From: Streptomyces sp. HmicA12
GTDB taxonomy: Bacteria > Actinomycetota > Actinomycetes > Streptomycetales > Streptomycetaceae
Reading direction: 5' to 3'
DNA length: 64,000 bases
Assembly (NCBI RefSeq): GCF_000373565.1
Contig: NZ_KB891798.1
Coordinates: forward strand, 372,206 to 436,205
Positions 16,984 through 26,158 of this stretch are shown piece after piece; position 1 is the stretch's first letter; every line of letters starts with the position of its first letter. The position numbers and the translations under genes were made by a program. A model generated the notes under the pieces. The model did not search any database. It was given only the letters and a program-made list of their open reading frames with translations, and was not told the origin of the DNA.

Positions 16984-19900
16984 CTACGGCAGCTGGTTGA
17001 TCTTGAACGTGGACGTCGTGTTGCGGACGTCCACCGCGTTGTCGCTCAACTTCAGGTTGTGGAAGGTCACTTCACCGACCGCCGGACCCTGCCCCGACTC
17101 CGGCATCTCGTTCGCCCACAGCCCGAACCCGGACTTGGCGTCGTAGGCGTCGCCGCTCTTGTGCGCGCCGGAGATCGTGACATCGGTCAGGATCGTGTCC
17201 TTGATCGGGAACTGGGGCTGTCCTCCCACGTAGTTGGTCTGGAACATGATGCCGCTGTACGTCGGGTCGAGGATGTCGACGTCGTTGACCCGGATCCCCT
17301 GGAAGACCTTCGACGCCGAGAACATCCAGATCCCGGGGAAGGTCTGGCCGCCCCAGAAGTGCCCGCCGGAGCGGACGATCGACGTGTTCTCGAGGGCCGT
17401 CGGGCCCGTGCCGAAGCCGTTCATCGGGTAGCCGAAGTCCAGCGAACTGATCGTGACTCCGGAGTAGACGAGCGTGTCCGCCACGAGGATGTTGCGGAAC
17501 GTGTTGTCGTACCCGCCGTAGACCGCGATACCGGCGGCCCGCCACGTGAGCAGCGACGTCAGGTTCTCGTACACGTTGTTCTTCTCGTCCGCGCCGCCCG
17601 CGTCGATCGCCGAGAACAGCGCGAAGCTGTCGTCACCGGTCGAGCGCGCCTCGTTGTTCACGACGTGGTTGTCCGTCGAACCGTTCGTCATGTTGACGCC
17701 GTCCGCGAACGTGTCCCGGATCCGGGCGTTCCTGATCGTCACCCGGTCGGTGTTGGCGCCCCAGTACAGGCACACCGTGTGCTCGTTCCAGATGTCGTCG
17801 ATGGTGATGTCGGCGACGTTCGAGAAGTCGAAGACCTTGCCGGGGCCGTCGATCCGCGAGGTGTAGTTCCCGAAGAAGGAGAAGTGCGCGAACGTCGATC
17901 CGTTGGCGGTCGCCTCCGCGCGGAAGCCCGCGTCGGTGTTCTCCTGCGACGACGGCGTGTGGAACCGGGTGAACCAGGGGCCCGCGCCGACCACCTTCAC
18001 GGCCTTGCCGTACACCTGGAACTTGTTCGACGTCTCGTAGTCGCCGGTCGGCAGGTAGACGCCGACGAGCTTGCCCGTCGTGTCCATCCGCACCTTGTCC
18101 AGCGCGTCCTGCACGGCCTGGTGCGAGAAGCCGGTCGGCACCGCGTACGTCGCCGGGTCCGGGTTGGGCAGTTCGGTGGCCTCCTCCAGGTTGACGTAGT
18201 CGATCGTGTACGTGGAACCGTTCGCGGTGTCCTTCTGCAGCCGGATCTTGCTGCCCTTGGGCACGGTCGTGCCGAGCAGCAGGTTCGCCTCGTCGTAGAT
18301 GTGCCGCGGCCCGCCCGCGCTCGGCGTGTTGCCGGGACCGGTCTCGTTGCCGTACAGCCACGCGTACTTCGACGACAGGTCGATCGCCTTCAGGTACTGT
18401 CCGTCGACGTACACGTTCAGCGTCGAGTTCGTCCCGCCGCCACCGGCCGCGTCCGGCATCGAGAAGCGGGTGACGAGGGTGTTCGTCGCCGCCTTCGTCG
18501 TCCACTCGAGGTACGAACCGGTCGAGCCGAGGGTGACGGCCTTGCGGCCCGACGCCTCGCCCGCCAGGTCACCGACGGTGCGGTTCGGACCGACGGCCTT
18601 CGCGCCGCCGCCCGCCGTGCCGTCCTCCGCCTCGTACATGTCGTACGGCATGCTCGCGCCACGCCCCACGAACAGCGGCTGCGAGGACGTGTTGTTGGCG
18701 CGCTTGACCGGCAGCTCGTTGGCGTCGTCGGCGATCACCGTCTTCACCGTGAACTTGCCCTTGCCCGCAGTCCAGGTGCCCAGCTTCACCGGGTCCGTGG
18801 TGCTTCCGGCGGCGATCGCGCCGCTCGCCGAACCGGTGAGCGTCTTCACGACCGTGCCGTCGGAGTCGGTGACGGTCAGCGTGATCCCGTGAGCGCTGCT
18901 CGAACTCGCCTGGTTGCCCTGGTTCTTGATGGCGACGCTGAAGCTCACCGTGTCGCCCTCGGCGGGCGCGCTCGGCGACCACGCCACCGGGGAGGCCACC
19001 AGGTCCGCGCTCGACACCGGCTTGACGACCAGCGACGTCGGGCTGGTGTAGCTGTTGTTGCCCTCGTTCTGCTCGATCACGAGCCCGCTCGGGTCGACGA
19101 CCGCGCCGACCGTGTACGTGCCCGCGTCGTGCGCCCCGATGTCCGCGCTGACGATCGCCGAGGCGCCCGCCGCGAGCGCGCCCACGGAGCCGGTGGCCAC
19201 CTTCTCCGACCCCAGCAGGAAGTCGAGGTCGGTGGCGTCGGCGGCCTGCGTGCCCGTGTTGCGGACCGTCGCCGACAGGGTGATCTTGTCGGACTCGACC
19301 GGCGCGTCCGGCTTCGAGGTGACGCCCGTGACCTGGAGGTCGGGGTTGGGCGCGGGCGTGCCGAGGACCTGGAACTCCGCGACCTGCCCGGCCGGAGCAC
19401 CGGAGTTGGCGGTGACGGCGAGGCGGACGTCCGCGACGCGACCGGTCAGCGGGATCGACACCTTGTTGCCGCTCGCCGGGGAGAAGGTGTAGTCCTTCGC
19501 CGCGACCAGCGACGTGAAGCCGGATGCCTTCTGCTCGCGTCCGAGCACCTCGATCTTCTGCGTCCGCGACGACCAGGCCGCGTCCGGGTTCAGCTTCACC
19601 ACGACCGAGGACAGGTCCGCGTTGGAACCGAGCTTCACCGTCAGCGTCCCCGGGTAGGCCCCGGCGGAGCCCTCCCAGTACGTGCTCGTGTCGTCGTCGA
19701 CCGCGTTCTCCGCGACGAAGGTGAAGGTGGAGGAGGACGCCGTGATCGGCTTGCCCACCGCGAGGTTCGCGTCGTTCGACGTCGACCCGTTGCGGGTGAC
19801 CGAGTTGCTGGCGGCGGAGACGTTGCCCGCCGCGTCCTTGGCGCGGACGGTGTACGTGACCGTCGCCGACTGCGGCTGCGTGTCGGTGTACGTCAGCACG

Positions 19901-21318
19901 TCACCGGCCACCGACTTCAGCAACTGCCCGCCCGCGTACAGGTCGTAGCCCGTGACCTTCACGTTGTCGGTCGAGGGGCCCCAGGCCAGTTTGACCTGGC
20001 CCGGCGTCGACTCCGTGAACGCCAGGTTCGACGGTGCCGTCGGTGCCTGCGTGTCACCCGAAGCGCCGGTCCGCGTCACGGAGTTGCTGTTCGCGGACTG
20101 GTTGCCCGCCGCGTCCTTGGCCCGCACGTAGTAGGTCAGCGTCGACGACGCGGGCTGGTTGTCCGTGTACGTGAGCGTGTCGCCGTCGACCGAGGCACGC
20201 AGCTGGTTGTTGGCGTAGATGTCGTAACCGGTGACCTTCACGTTGTCCGTGGCGGCCTTCCAGGTCAGCTTGATCTGCCCGGTCGCCGGCTCCGTGTAGG
20301 CGAGCCCGCTCGGCGCGGACGGCGCCTGCGTGTCACCCGTGGTCGGCCCGTAGACCTCCAACTCCGCGAGCTGACCGGCCTGTTGCACCGTGTTGCCGGT
20401 GACCTTCACCCGCACGTAGCGCGTCGTCACCGTGTTGAAGGACAGCGTCTGCGCCTGTCCGTTCGCCGAGCTGAACTCGTACGCCTTCGACGCGACCAGG
20501 TCCGTGAAGTCGTTGCCGTTCGTGCTGCCCTGCAGGATCAGCGTCTGCGACCGGGTCTCCCACGTCGACGGCAGCCGCAGCACCACCCGGTTCACCTGCA
20601 CCGAGGAGCCGAGGTCCACCTGCACCCACTGCGGCAGCGCGTTGTTCTGGCTCTCCCAGTAGGTCGCCGCGTTGCCGTCACCGGCGTTCGCCGCCAGGTA
20701 CGTCTGCGTCGTCGAGCTCGCCGTGAAGGCACGGCCGCGCGCCAGGTTCGCCGAGGAGTCGCTCGACCCGTGCACCTCCAGCTCAGACAACTGGGCAGCC
20801 TGCCAACCGGAGTTGGCGGTGATCGCGACGCGCACATAGCGGGTCTGCGTCGCGCCGAAGGAGACCGTCACCGTGTTCGACGAGCCCGGCGCGAAGGCGT
20901 ACGAGGCCGATGCCTTCAGCGTGTCGAAGGTCTGCCCGTCCGCGCTGCCCTGCACCGACAACGTCTGTGTACGGCTCTCCCAGGCGGCCGGAAGACGCAG
21001 CACCACCTCGTCGACCCGGGCCGAGGACCCCAGGTCCACCTGCACCCACTGCGGGAAGGAGGATCCCGAACTCTCCCAGTACGTCGACGCGTTGCCGTCC
21101 GAGACGTTCCCCGCGCCGTACTCCGCGTTGGCGCTGCTGGCCTTGGCCGTGGCGCCCGCGGCGAGATTCGGCCCGCCCGCGGCCTGCGCCGACACGGTCG
21201 GCAGGCCCAGGAGCGCCAGGGTGAAGGCGAGGACCGCGACCGCGAGCCCGCGCCAGCCACCCCTTGCTCTGCCCCCTGGTCTGCGTCTGCCGGATCTCGG
21301 CACGAACTGTCCGCTCAT
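16984..21318 (-). CDS. secreted multimodular GH87 alpha-1,3-glucanase (mycodextranase family)
   Basis: 1444 residues. A long arginine-rich signal peptide ends near residue 47 (ALLGLPTVSAQAAG). Domain order: F5/8 type C (discoidin/CBM32) at about 50-185 and 190-325, two FN3 repeats at 330-420 and 423-510, a third F5/8 C domain at 515-655, two CARDB-like sandwiches at 657-765 and 769-880, a CBM6/35-like module (MYEAEDGTAGGG) at about 890-1030, then a right-handed beta-helix catalytic domain. Asp1206 (TFADGVN) and Asp1229-Asp1230 (TGDDSFALF) have the 23/24 spacing reported for the three catalytic aspartates of GH87 enzymes. The likely target is alpha-1,3-glucan of fungal walls or biofilm. Confidence 0.87.
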   Translation of the reverse strand: MSGQFVPRSGRRRPGGRARGGWRGLAVAVLAFTLALLGLPTVSAQAAGGPNLAAGATAKASSANAEYGAGNVSDGNASTYWESSGSSFPQWVQVDLGSSARVDEVVLRLPAAWESRTQTLSVQGSADGQTFDTLKASASYAFAPGSSNTVTVSFGATQTRYVRVAITANSGWQAAQLSELEVHGSSDSSANLARGRAFTASSTTQTYLAANAGDGNAATYWESQNNALPQWVQVDLGSSVQVNRVVLRLPSTWETRSQTLILQGSTNGNDFTDLVASKAYEFSSANGQAQTLSFNTVTTRYVRVKVTGNTVQQAGQLAELEVYGPTTGDTQAPSAPSGLAYTEPATGQIKLTWKAATDNVKVTGYDIYANNQLRASVDGDTLTYTDNQPASSTLTYYVRAKDAAGNQSANSNSVTRTGASGDTQAPTAPSNLAFTESTPGQVKLAWGPSTDNVKVTGYDLYAGGQLLKSVAGDVLTYTDTQPQSATVTYTVRAKDAAGNVSAASNSVTRNGSTSNDANLAVGKPITASSSTFTFVAENAVDDDTSTYWEGSAGAYPGTLTVKLGSNADLSSVVVKLNPDAAWSSRTQKIEVLGREQKASGFTSLVAAKDYTFSPASGNKVSIPLTGRVADVRLAVTANSGAPAGQVAEFQVLGTPAPNPDLQVTGVTSKPDAPVESDKITLSATVRNTGTQAADATDLDFLLGSEKVATGSVGALAAGASAIVSADIGAHDAGTYTVGAVVDPSGLVIEQNEGNNSYTSPTSLVVKPVSSADLVASPVAWSPSAPAEGDTVSFSVAIKNQGNQASSSSAHGITLTVTDSDGTVVKTLTGSASGAIAAGSTTDPVKLGTWTAGKGKFTVKTVIADDANELPVKRANNTSSQPLFVGRGASMPYDMYEAEDGTAGGGAKAVGPNRTVGDLAGEASGRKAVTLGSTGSYLEWTTKAATNTLVTRFSMPDAAGGGGTNSTLNVYVDGQYLKAIDLSSKYAWLYGNETGPGNTPSAGGPRHIYDEANLLLGTTVPKGSKIRLQKDTANGSTYTIDYVNLEEATELPNPDPATYAVPTGFSHQAVQDALDKVRMDTTGKLVGVYLPTGDYETSNKFQVYGKAVKVVGAGPWFTRFHTPSSQENTDAGFRAEATANGSTFAHFSFFGNYTSRIDGPGKVFDFSNVADITIDDIWNEHTVCLYWGANTDRVTIRNARIRDTFADGVNMTNGSTDNHVVNNEARSTGDDSFALFSAIDAGGADEKNNVYENLTSLLTWRAAGIAVYGGYDNTFRNILVADTLVYSGVTISSLDFGYPMNGFGTGPTALENTSIVRSGGHFWGGQTFPGIWMFSASKVFQGIRVNDVDILDPTYSGIMFQTNYVGGQPQFPIKDTILTDVTISGAHKSGDAYDAKSGFGLWANEMPESGQGPAVGEVTFHNLKLSDNAVDVRNTTSTFKINQLP

Positions 21319-21387
21319 GATTCCCCTGTCCCCGCGCCGCCGGCGCGGTGAAGCGAGTGAGGTGATGGGTACGAAGGACGCACAGCC

Positions 21388-21428
21388 TTGCAATCGACTT
21401 CTTGCATTCAGTTGTTGGAGAATTGCAG
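21388..21428. promoter_or_regulatory. TTGCA repeats upstream of the GH87 gene
   Basis: TTGCAA (21388), TTGCAT (21402) and TTGCAG (21423) repeat at 14- and 21-base spacing in the GH87/alpha-beta hydrolase divergent region. TTGCA half-sites are typical of LacI-type sugar regulators. No partner regulator gene lies next to them, so this is a weak call. Confidence 0.3.
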
Positions 21429-21490
21429 AGTGATGTTGTCGAGTCCACCGTTTGAACAGAGGGAGTTGCGATGAGGGAGAATCGTCGACC

Positions 21491-22288
21491 ATGTCCCACG
21501 CCCAGGCGGCCGACGGCGCCGCCCTCCACTACGAACTGAGGGGCAACGGCGCCCCGTTGCTCCTCCTCGCCGGCCAGTCGAACGACCACCGCTGGTGGGA
21601 GCCGGTGCGCGACCGGTTCGCCGCGCACTTCACCACCGTGGTCATGGACTGGCGCGGCACCGGCGCCAGCGACGCCCCGGACACCGACACGTACAGCACG
21701 CCGAACTTCGCCCGGGACGCCGTCGCCGTCCTCGATCACGCGGGGATCGACCGGGCCCATGTGTACGGGACTTCGATGGGCGGCCGCGTCGCCCAGTGGC
21801 TGGCCGCCGACCACGCCACACGCGTCGACCGCCTCGTCCTCGGCTGTACGTCACCGGGCGCGCCGCACGGCATCGAGCGCGGCCCCGCCGTCCGCACCGC
21901 ACTGGCCGACCCGGACCCCGCCGTGGCCCGCGCCGCACTGCTCGACCTGATGTACACACCCGCGTACGCCGCCGCGCACCCCGGCCCGTTCCACACCCTC
22001 GGCGATCCGGCGATGCCCGCCCACGCCCGCCGCCGCCACCTGCGGGCCAGCGCCCGGCACGACGCGTGGGACGCACTGCCCCGCATCACGGCACCCACCC
22101 TCGTCGTGCACGGCACCGACGACGACTTCAACCCGACGGCCAACGCCCCGCTGCTCGCCGAACGCATCCCCGACGCACGCCGGCTCCTGATCCCGGACGG
22201 CCGCCACGCCTACTTCGAGGAGTTCGCCGACAAGGCGACACCCCCGGTGATCGAGTTCCTCAGCCAGGATGAGGAGACGGCGAGTTGA
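21491..22288 (+). CDS. alpha/beta hydrolase
   Basis: 265 residues from MSHAQAADGAALHYELRG. The canonical triad is visible: Ser95 in the nucleophile elbow YGTSMGGRVAQWLA, Asp in VVHGTDDDFNP and His in PDGRHAYFEEF. The oxyanion region is LLLLAGQSNDHRWW. Size and motifs match esterase, lactonase or haloperoxidase-like hydrolases; the substrate is unknown. Its stop overlaps the TTG start of the MurJ paralogue (TTGA), so the two are translationally coupled. It diverges from the GH87 gene. Confidence 0.87.
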   Translation: MSHAQAADGAALHYELRGNGAPLLLLAGQSNDHRWWEPVRDRFAAHFTTVVMDWRGTGASDAPDTDTYSTPNFARDAVAVLDHAGIDRAHVYGTSMGGRVAQWLAADHATRVDRLVLGCTSPGAPHGIERGPAVRTALADPDPAVARAALLDLMYTPAYAAAHPGPFHTLGDPAMPAHARRRHLRASARHDAWDALPRITAPTLVVHGTDDDFNPTANAPLLAERIPDARRLLIPDGRHAYFEEFADKATPPVIEFLSQDEETAS

Positions 22289-23919
22289 GCCAGGAAGCGA
22301 CCCACATACCCGAGCGGCACGCCGCCCCGAAGGCCGCCTCGCTCGCCCGCTCCTCCCTCCTCATGGCGTTCGGCACGGTCGTCTCCCGCGCCACCGGCCT
22401 CATCCGCACCGTCCTGCAGGCATCGGCGCTCGGCACCGCCCTGTACGCGAGCACGTACAACACCGCCAACACCCTCCCCACGAGCCTGTACACCCTGCTC
22501 ATTGGCGGCGCCCTCAACTCGGTGCTCGTGCCGCAGCTGGTGCGCGCCCGCACCGAACACGCCGACGGCGGCCGCGCCCACGAACAGCGCCTGGTCACCC
22601 TCGTCCTGTGCGTCCTCGCCGCCGGCACCGCCCTCGCCGTGTGGGCGGCCCCGCAGATCGTCGGCCTGTACATGGACGACACGCCGGAGCATCACGCTGC
22701 CTTCCGGCTGACCGTGGTCTTCGCCCGGTTCCTGCTGCCGCAGATCTTCTTCTACGGGCTGTTCTTCATGCTCGGTCAAGTCCTGAACGCACGCGGCAAG
22801 TTCGGCGCCATGATGTGGACGCCGGTCCTCAACAACCTCGTCCTCATCGGCCTGTTCGGCTACTACCTGGCGGCCATCGCCCTGCCCGGCTCCGTCGACG
22901 AGGTCACCGCCGCCCAGGTCCGCTGCCTCGGCATCGGCACCACACTCGGCATCGCCGTCCAGGGCCTCGCCCTGATCCCGTTCGCGCGAGCCGCGGGCTT
23001 CCGGATGCGGCCCCGCTTCGACTGGAAGGGCACCGGACTCGGCCGCAGCATGCAGGCGGCCCGGTGGACCCTGCTCCTCGTCCTCGTGAACCAGGCCGCC
23101 CTCGCCGTCGTCACGAACTTCGCCAACTCCGCCGACGCCGCGCTCCCCACGGCGGGCGCGGGCTACACCGCGTACACCTACGCCCAGACCATCTGGCTGC
23201 TGCCCCAGTCCATCGTCACCGTCTCCCTCGTCACCGCCCTGCTGCCGCGCATCAGCGCCGCCGCGGTCCAGGGCCGCGTCGACGACGTGCGCGCCGACCT
23301 CTCCCGCGCCCTGCGCACCACCGGCGCGGTGATCGTGCCCGCCGCGTTCCTGTTCCTCGCCCTCGGGCCACAGATCGCCGCGCTGCTCTTCGGGCACGGC
23401 GCCTCCGACCCCGGCCCGCTCGGCCACATGCTGCAGGCGTTCGCACTCGGCCTGGTCCCCTTCTCGGCCCAGTACCTGCTGGTGCGCGGGTTCTACGCGT
23501 TCGAGGACACCCGCACCCCGTTCCTCAACGCCACCGCGATCGCCGCCGTCAACATCGCGCTCGTCTGCGCCTGCCACTGGCTGCTGCCCGCGCGCTGGGC
23601 GGTCACCGCGATGGCCGCCGCCTACTCGGTGTCGTACGGCATCGGGCTGCTGCTCACCGCCCGCAGGCTGCGCCGGCGCCTGGACGGGCGGATCGACGGA
23701 CGCCGCCTCGTGCGCACCTACGGCAAGCTCATCCTCGCCGCCGGGGTCGCCGCGGGCGCCGCCTGGGGCACGTCCCACGTGTGCGCCGCCGCGGCCGGCA
23801 CCACGGTCACCGGCACGGCTCTCGCGCTCGGCGCGGGGGTCCTCGTCATGGCCGGCGCCTTCCTTGGCCTCGCCAGGATGCTGCGCATCGGCGAACTCCG
23901 TAGGCTGCGGTTGGCCTGA
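22285..23919 (+). CDS. MurJ/MviN-family lipid II flippase paralogue
   Basis: 544 residues from a TTG start with GAGGAG 9 bases upstream, overlapping the previous stop by 4 bases. About 14 membrane segments are visible. The N-terminal signature SLLMAFGTVVSRATGLIRTVLQASALG and TLPTSLYTLLIGGALNSVLVPQLVRA are those of the MurJ/MviN branch of the MOP exporters, which flip undecaprenyl-linked wall precursors across the membrane. Streptomyces genomes usually carry a larger MurJ fused to or paired with a kinase-like protein; this shorter copy sits with a hydrolase and a cupin instead, so it may be a specialised paralogue. I assign no symbol for that reason. Confidence 0.87.
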   Translation: MSQEATHIPERHAAPKAASLARSSLLMAFGTVVSRATGLIRTVLQASALGTALYASTYNTANTLPTSLYTLLIGGALNSVLVPQLVRARTEHADGGRAHEQRLVTLVLCVLAAGTALAVWAAPQIVGLYMDDTPEHHAAFRLTVVFARFLLPQIFFYGLFFMLGQVLNARGKFGAMMWTPVLNNLVLIGLFGYYLAAIALPGSVDEVTAAQVRCLGIGTTLGIAVQGLALIPFARAAGFRMRPRFDWKGTGLGRSMQAARWTLLLVLVNQAALAVVTNFANSADAALPTAGAGYTAYTYAQTIWLLPQSIVTVSLVTALLPRISAAAVQGRVDDVRADLSRALRTTGAVIVPAAFLFLALGPQIAALLFGHGASDPGPLGHMLQAFALGLVPFSAQYLLVRGFYAFEDTRTPFLNATAIAAVNIALVCACHWLLPARWAVTAMAAAYSVSYGIGLLLTARRLRRRLDGRIDGRRLVRTYGKLILAAGVAAGAAWGTSHVCAAAAGTTVTGTALALGAGVLVMAGAFLGLARMLRIGELRRLRLA

Positions 23920-23942
23920 TCACCACGGAGGAGTACGACACC

Positions 23943-24428
23943 ATGCCCGCCGCCCACGTCACCCTCGCCGGCGTCGTCGCCGCAGCCGCGCCGGACGCCA
24001 CCGGAGCGCTCTGGCGCCTGGAGGGCGCGGCCCGGCAACTGGATGCCAACGTCATCCGGCTGCGGCCCGGCGCCCGCGGCGAGCCGCACGTCGAGCCCGA
24101 CCTCGACGTCCTGCTCGTCGTCGCCGAGGGCCGCGGCACCCTCCACCGGGCGGGCGCCGACGAGGAGTTGGCCCCGGGCAGCCTCGTGTTCGTGCCGCGC
24201 GGCGAGCAGCGCGCCGTCAGCGCGGGCGACGCCGGACTCGTCTATCTCACCGCCCACCGCAGACGACCCGGCATGACCATCCGCAGGGTTCCCACCACGG
24301 TCACCGCCGAAGGCGGCGAGGCCCCCTGTCTGCTGCCGCGCGTCTGCGAGGACTGCGGGCGGGTCACCGAGGACGGGGAGGCCCGGTACTGCGGCCGCTG
24401 CGGCAAGCGCTTGCCCGGACAGGCCTGA
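23943..24428 (+). CDS. cupin domain protein with C-terminal zinc ribbon
   Basis: 161 residues with a GGAGGA ribosome site. A single cupin barrel covers residues 30-105 (GEPHVEPDLDVLLVVAEGRGTLH... LAPGSLVFVPRGEQRAVSA). It keeps one of the usual metal-ligand histidines of motif 1, while motif 2 has no clear His. A C-terminal zinc ribbon has Cys135-x2-Cys138-x11-Cys150-x2-Cys153. It starts 23 bases after murJ, so it is probably in the same transcript. The role is unknown; the ribbon suggests protein or nucleic acid binding. Confidence 0.75.
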   Translation: MPAAHVTLAGVVAAAAPDATGALWRLEGAARQLDANVIRLRPGARGEPHVEPDLDVLLVVAEGRGTLHRAGADEELAPGSLVFVPRGEQRAVSAGDAGLVYLTAHRRRPGMTIRRVPTTVTAEGGEAPCLLPRVCEDCGRVTEDGEARYCGRCGKRLPGQA

Positions 24429-24660
24429 GCACAGAGTTCCGGCCGTAGTTGAAGCGGAGGGTTCGCGCCAGGCGAAGCCGTTCGCACCCGCAACTGCCCG
24501 ACGGCGCAAGGGCGTTGCGGCCCCCTCTCCGTCACATCTAGCCACTGATTCAACACAAAAGGTTACCGAAATCCGGGGGTGCGGGATGAGTTTCCGGCCG
24601 TCGCGCGGCAGACTCTGGCCCGCGGCGGCCGTCGACTGCCCGTTCGGCCGCCGGAGGAGG

Positions 24661-24732
24661 GGGAGCACCACCGGGGGAGTTCGCGCGTGTGGGGCGCGCG
24701 GACTCCCCGTCCTCGAGGCCGGCGGTGCTCCC
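24661..24732. terminator. two-tier inverted repeat, bidirectional terminator
   Basis: An outer 9-bp stem (GGGAGCACC at 24661-24669 with GGTGCTCCC at 24724-24732) encloses an inner stem of GGGGAGT plus CGCGCG (24674-24687) pairing with 24695-24708. It lies between the convergent cupin and GH16 genes. The rest of this 311-base gap (24429-24739) holds nothing else I can support. Confidence 0.7.
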
Positions 24733-24739
24733 GGTCAGC

Positions 24740-26158
24740 TCACGCCGACGGCACCGAGTCCTCGAACGTCGTCCCCGCCGAGCGGTAGGCGGTCACCTTC
24801 GCCGCCACCTGGGCCGGGGTGAGGACCTGGTCCTTCACGTGCAGCACGTAGTCGACCTGCTGGTCGTACGCGCGCGGGCTGGTGCTCGTGTTGCCCGCCA
24901 GGTCGATCAGCCACTGGTTGAAGTTGATCGACATCGGCCGCTCGGGCAGGTACGCGGCGTCGTGCGTGCCGAACAGCTGCCCGTCGATGTAGTACCGGAT
25001 GGAGCTGTTGTCGATGGTGACGACCAGGTCGTGCCAGCCCGCGTAGCTCTGCCGGCCCTCCGTGTGCTGGTTCACCGCCTGCCACGGATCGGGGTTGTAG
25101 GTCTCCCAGGACGTCGTGTACAGGATGTTCGACGGCTCGCCCCAGCCGCCGTTGGGCAGGTACTCGAAGTCGTACTCGGCGTAGTCGTCGGCCATCGGTG
25201 CCTTGAGGTCGTTGATGGTGAAGAACGTCTGCACCAGGTGGTCGCCGTCGGGCCCGCTCTTCGGTGCGTCCGCGAATTTCACGCGCGCCGCGTACGTGCC
25301 GTTCTTGAACTTCGTCGCCTTGGTGAGGACCTCGGTCTGCTTCGTGGACTCGCCGGTCCCGGCCGTGGACGTCTCCAGGTTCATCACGGAGTTGCCGGAC
25401 GCGGACGAGAAGGTCACGTTCTGCGGGGCCCAGGTCGCGCCCGGCACCCCCGGACCGCCGGAGTTGGAGCGCACGCTCCAGCCGTTGGCCGCGATCTTCG
25501 GGTCGTTGTACCCGCTGTAGTTGAAGTCGTCGAAGAGCGTCGCCCCGTCGCCGGGCGGGTCGGTGGGATCCGTGGGGTCGGTGGGATCCGTCGGGTCGTT
25601 GCCCTCGGGCGCCGTGCCCCAGACCGTGGCACCGCCGAGCTGCGCGGTCACCTTCGACCAGTTCCCGTACGCGGACTGCGTTGCGCCGAACGAATAGTCG
25701 TCGGCCTGGTTCAGTGGCTGCCAGTCGGCGCGGTAGAAGCGCAGCTGCAGGTCCCCGGTGTCGGCGCCCGCCGCGAGCGAGCCCGCGCCGGAGGTGAAAC
25801 CGATCTCCAGATAGCGGTCGGCGGTCGCGGTGGGGTGGGCGAGCGTGCCGAAGGTGCCGGTGATGTTGGCGCAGCCCTTCACGGCCCACGAGCAGGCGAA
25901 GCGATAACTCGCGCTCGCCGTGTCGGCCTTGAAGTAGTAGCGCAGCTTGACGCCGCTGAGAGCGACCGCCGAGCTGCCGGAATTGCGCACCTTCAGCCAG
26001 GGTTCCGCCTGATCGCTGCCTGTGCTGCCCGAGTGGTACTGCACGGTGAGTCCGTCGGCGGCCGGGGCGGCGCCGGCCGGCAGCGCGGCGAGACCCGTGC
26101 AGCCGAGCGCGGCGGCGACGGCGCAGGCCAGGGACATGGTCCGGGTGGTTCTTCTCAT
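24740..26158 (-). CDS. secreted CBM3-GH16 glycosidase
   Basis: 472 residues. Signal peptide MRRTTRTMSLACAVAAALGCTGLAALPAGAAP; CBM3-like cellulose-binding module at about 35-180 (LTVQYHSGSTG, VRNSGSSAVALSGVKLRYYF); a DPTDPTDPTDP linker; GH16 catalytic domain from about 205. The GH16 motif is E328-Y-D330-F-E332, with nucleophile Glu328 and acid/base Glu332. GH16 enzymes cut internal beta-1,3 or beta-1,3-1,4 glucans or, in some subfamilies, galactans and poly-LacNAc. Its ATG overlaps the GH20 stop (ATGA), so it is the last gene of the sugar-uptake operon. The exact substrate is uncertain; CBM3 suggests a crystalline or wall polysaccharide. Confidence 0.85.
   Translation of the reverse strand: MRRTTRTMSLACAVAAALGCTGLAALPAGAAPAADGLTVQYHSGSTGSDQAEPWLKVRNSGSSAVALSGVKLRYYFKADTASASYRFACSWAVKGCANITGTFGTLAHPTATADRYLEIGFTSGAGSLAAGADTGDLQLRFYRADWQPLNQADDYSFGATQSAYGNWSKVTAQLGGATVWGTAPEGNDPTDPTDPTDPTDPPGDGATLFDDFNYSGYNDPKIAANGWSVRSNSGGPGVPGATWAPQNVTFSSASGNSVMNLETSTAGTGESTKQTEVLTKATKFKNGTYAARVKFADAPKSGPDGDHLVQTFFTINDLKAPMADDYAEYDFEYLPNGGWGEPSNILYTTSWETYNPDPWQAVNQHTEGRQSYAGWHDLVVTIDNSSIRYYIDGQLFGTHDAAYLPERPMSINFNQWLIDLAGNTSTSPRAYDQQVDYVLHVKDQVLTPAQVAAKVTAYRSAGTTFEDSVPSA

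Noticed and set aside
17059..21351. 1430-codon frame antisense to the GH87 gene
   Set aside because: Composition is that of a GC-rich antisense shadow. The sense strand encodes recognisable domains throughout.
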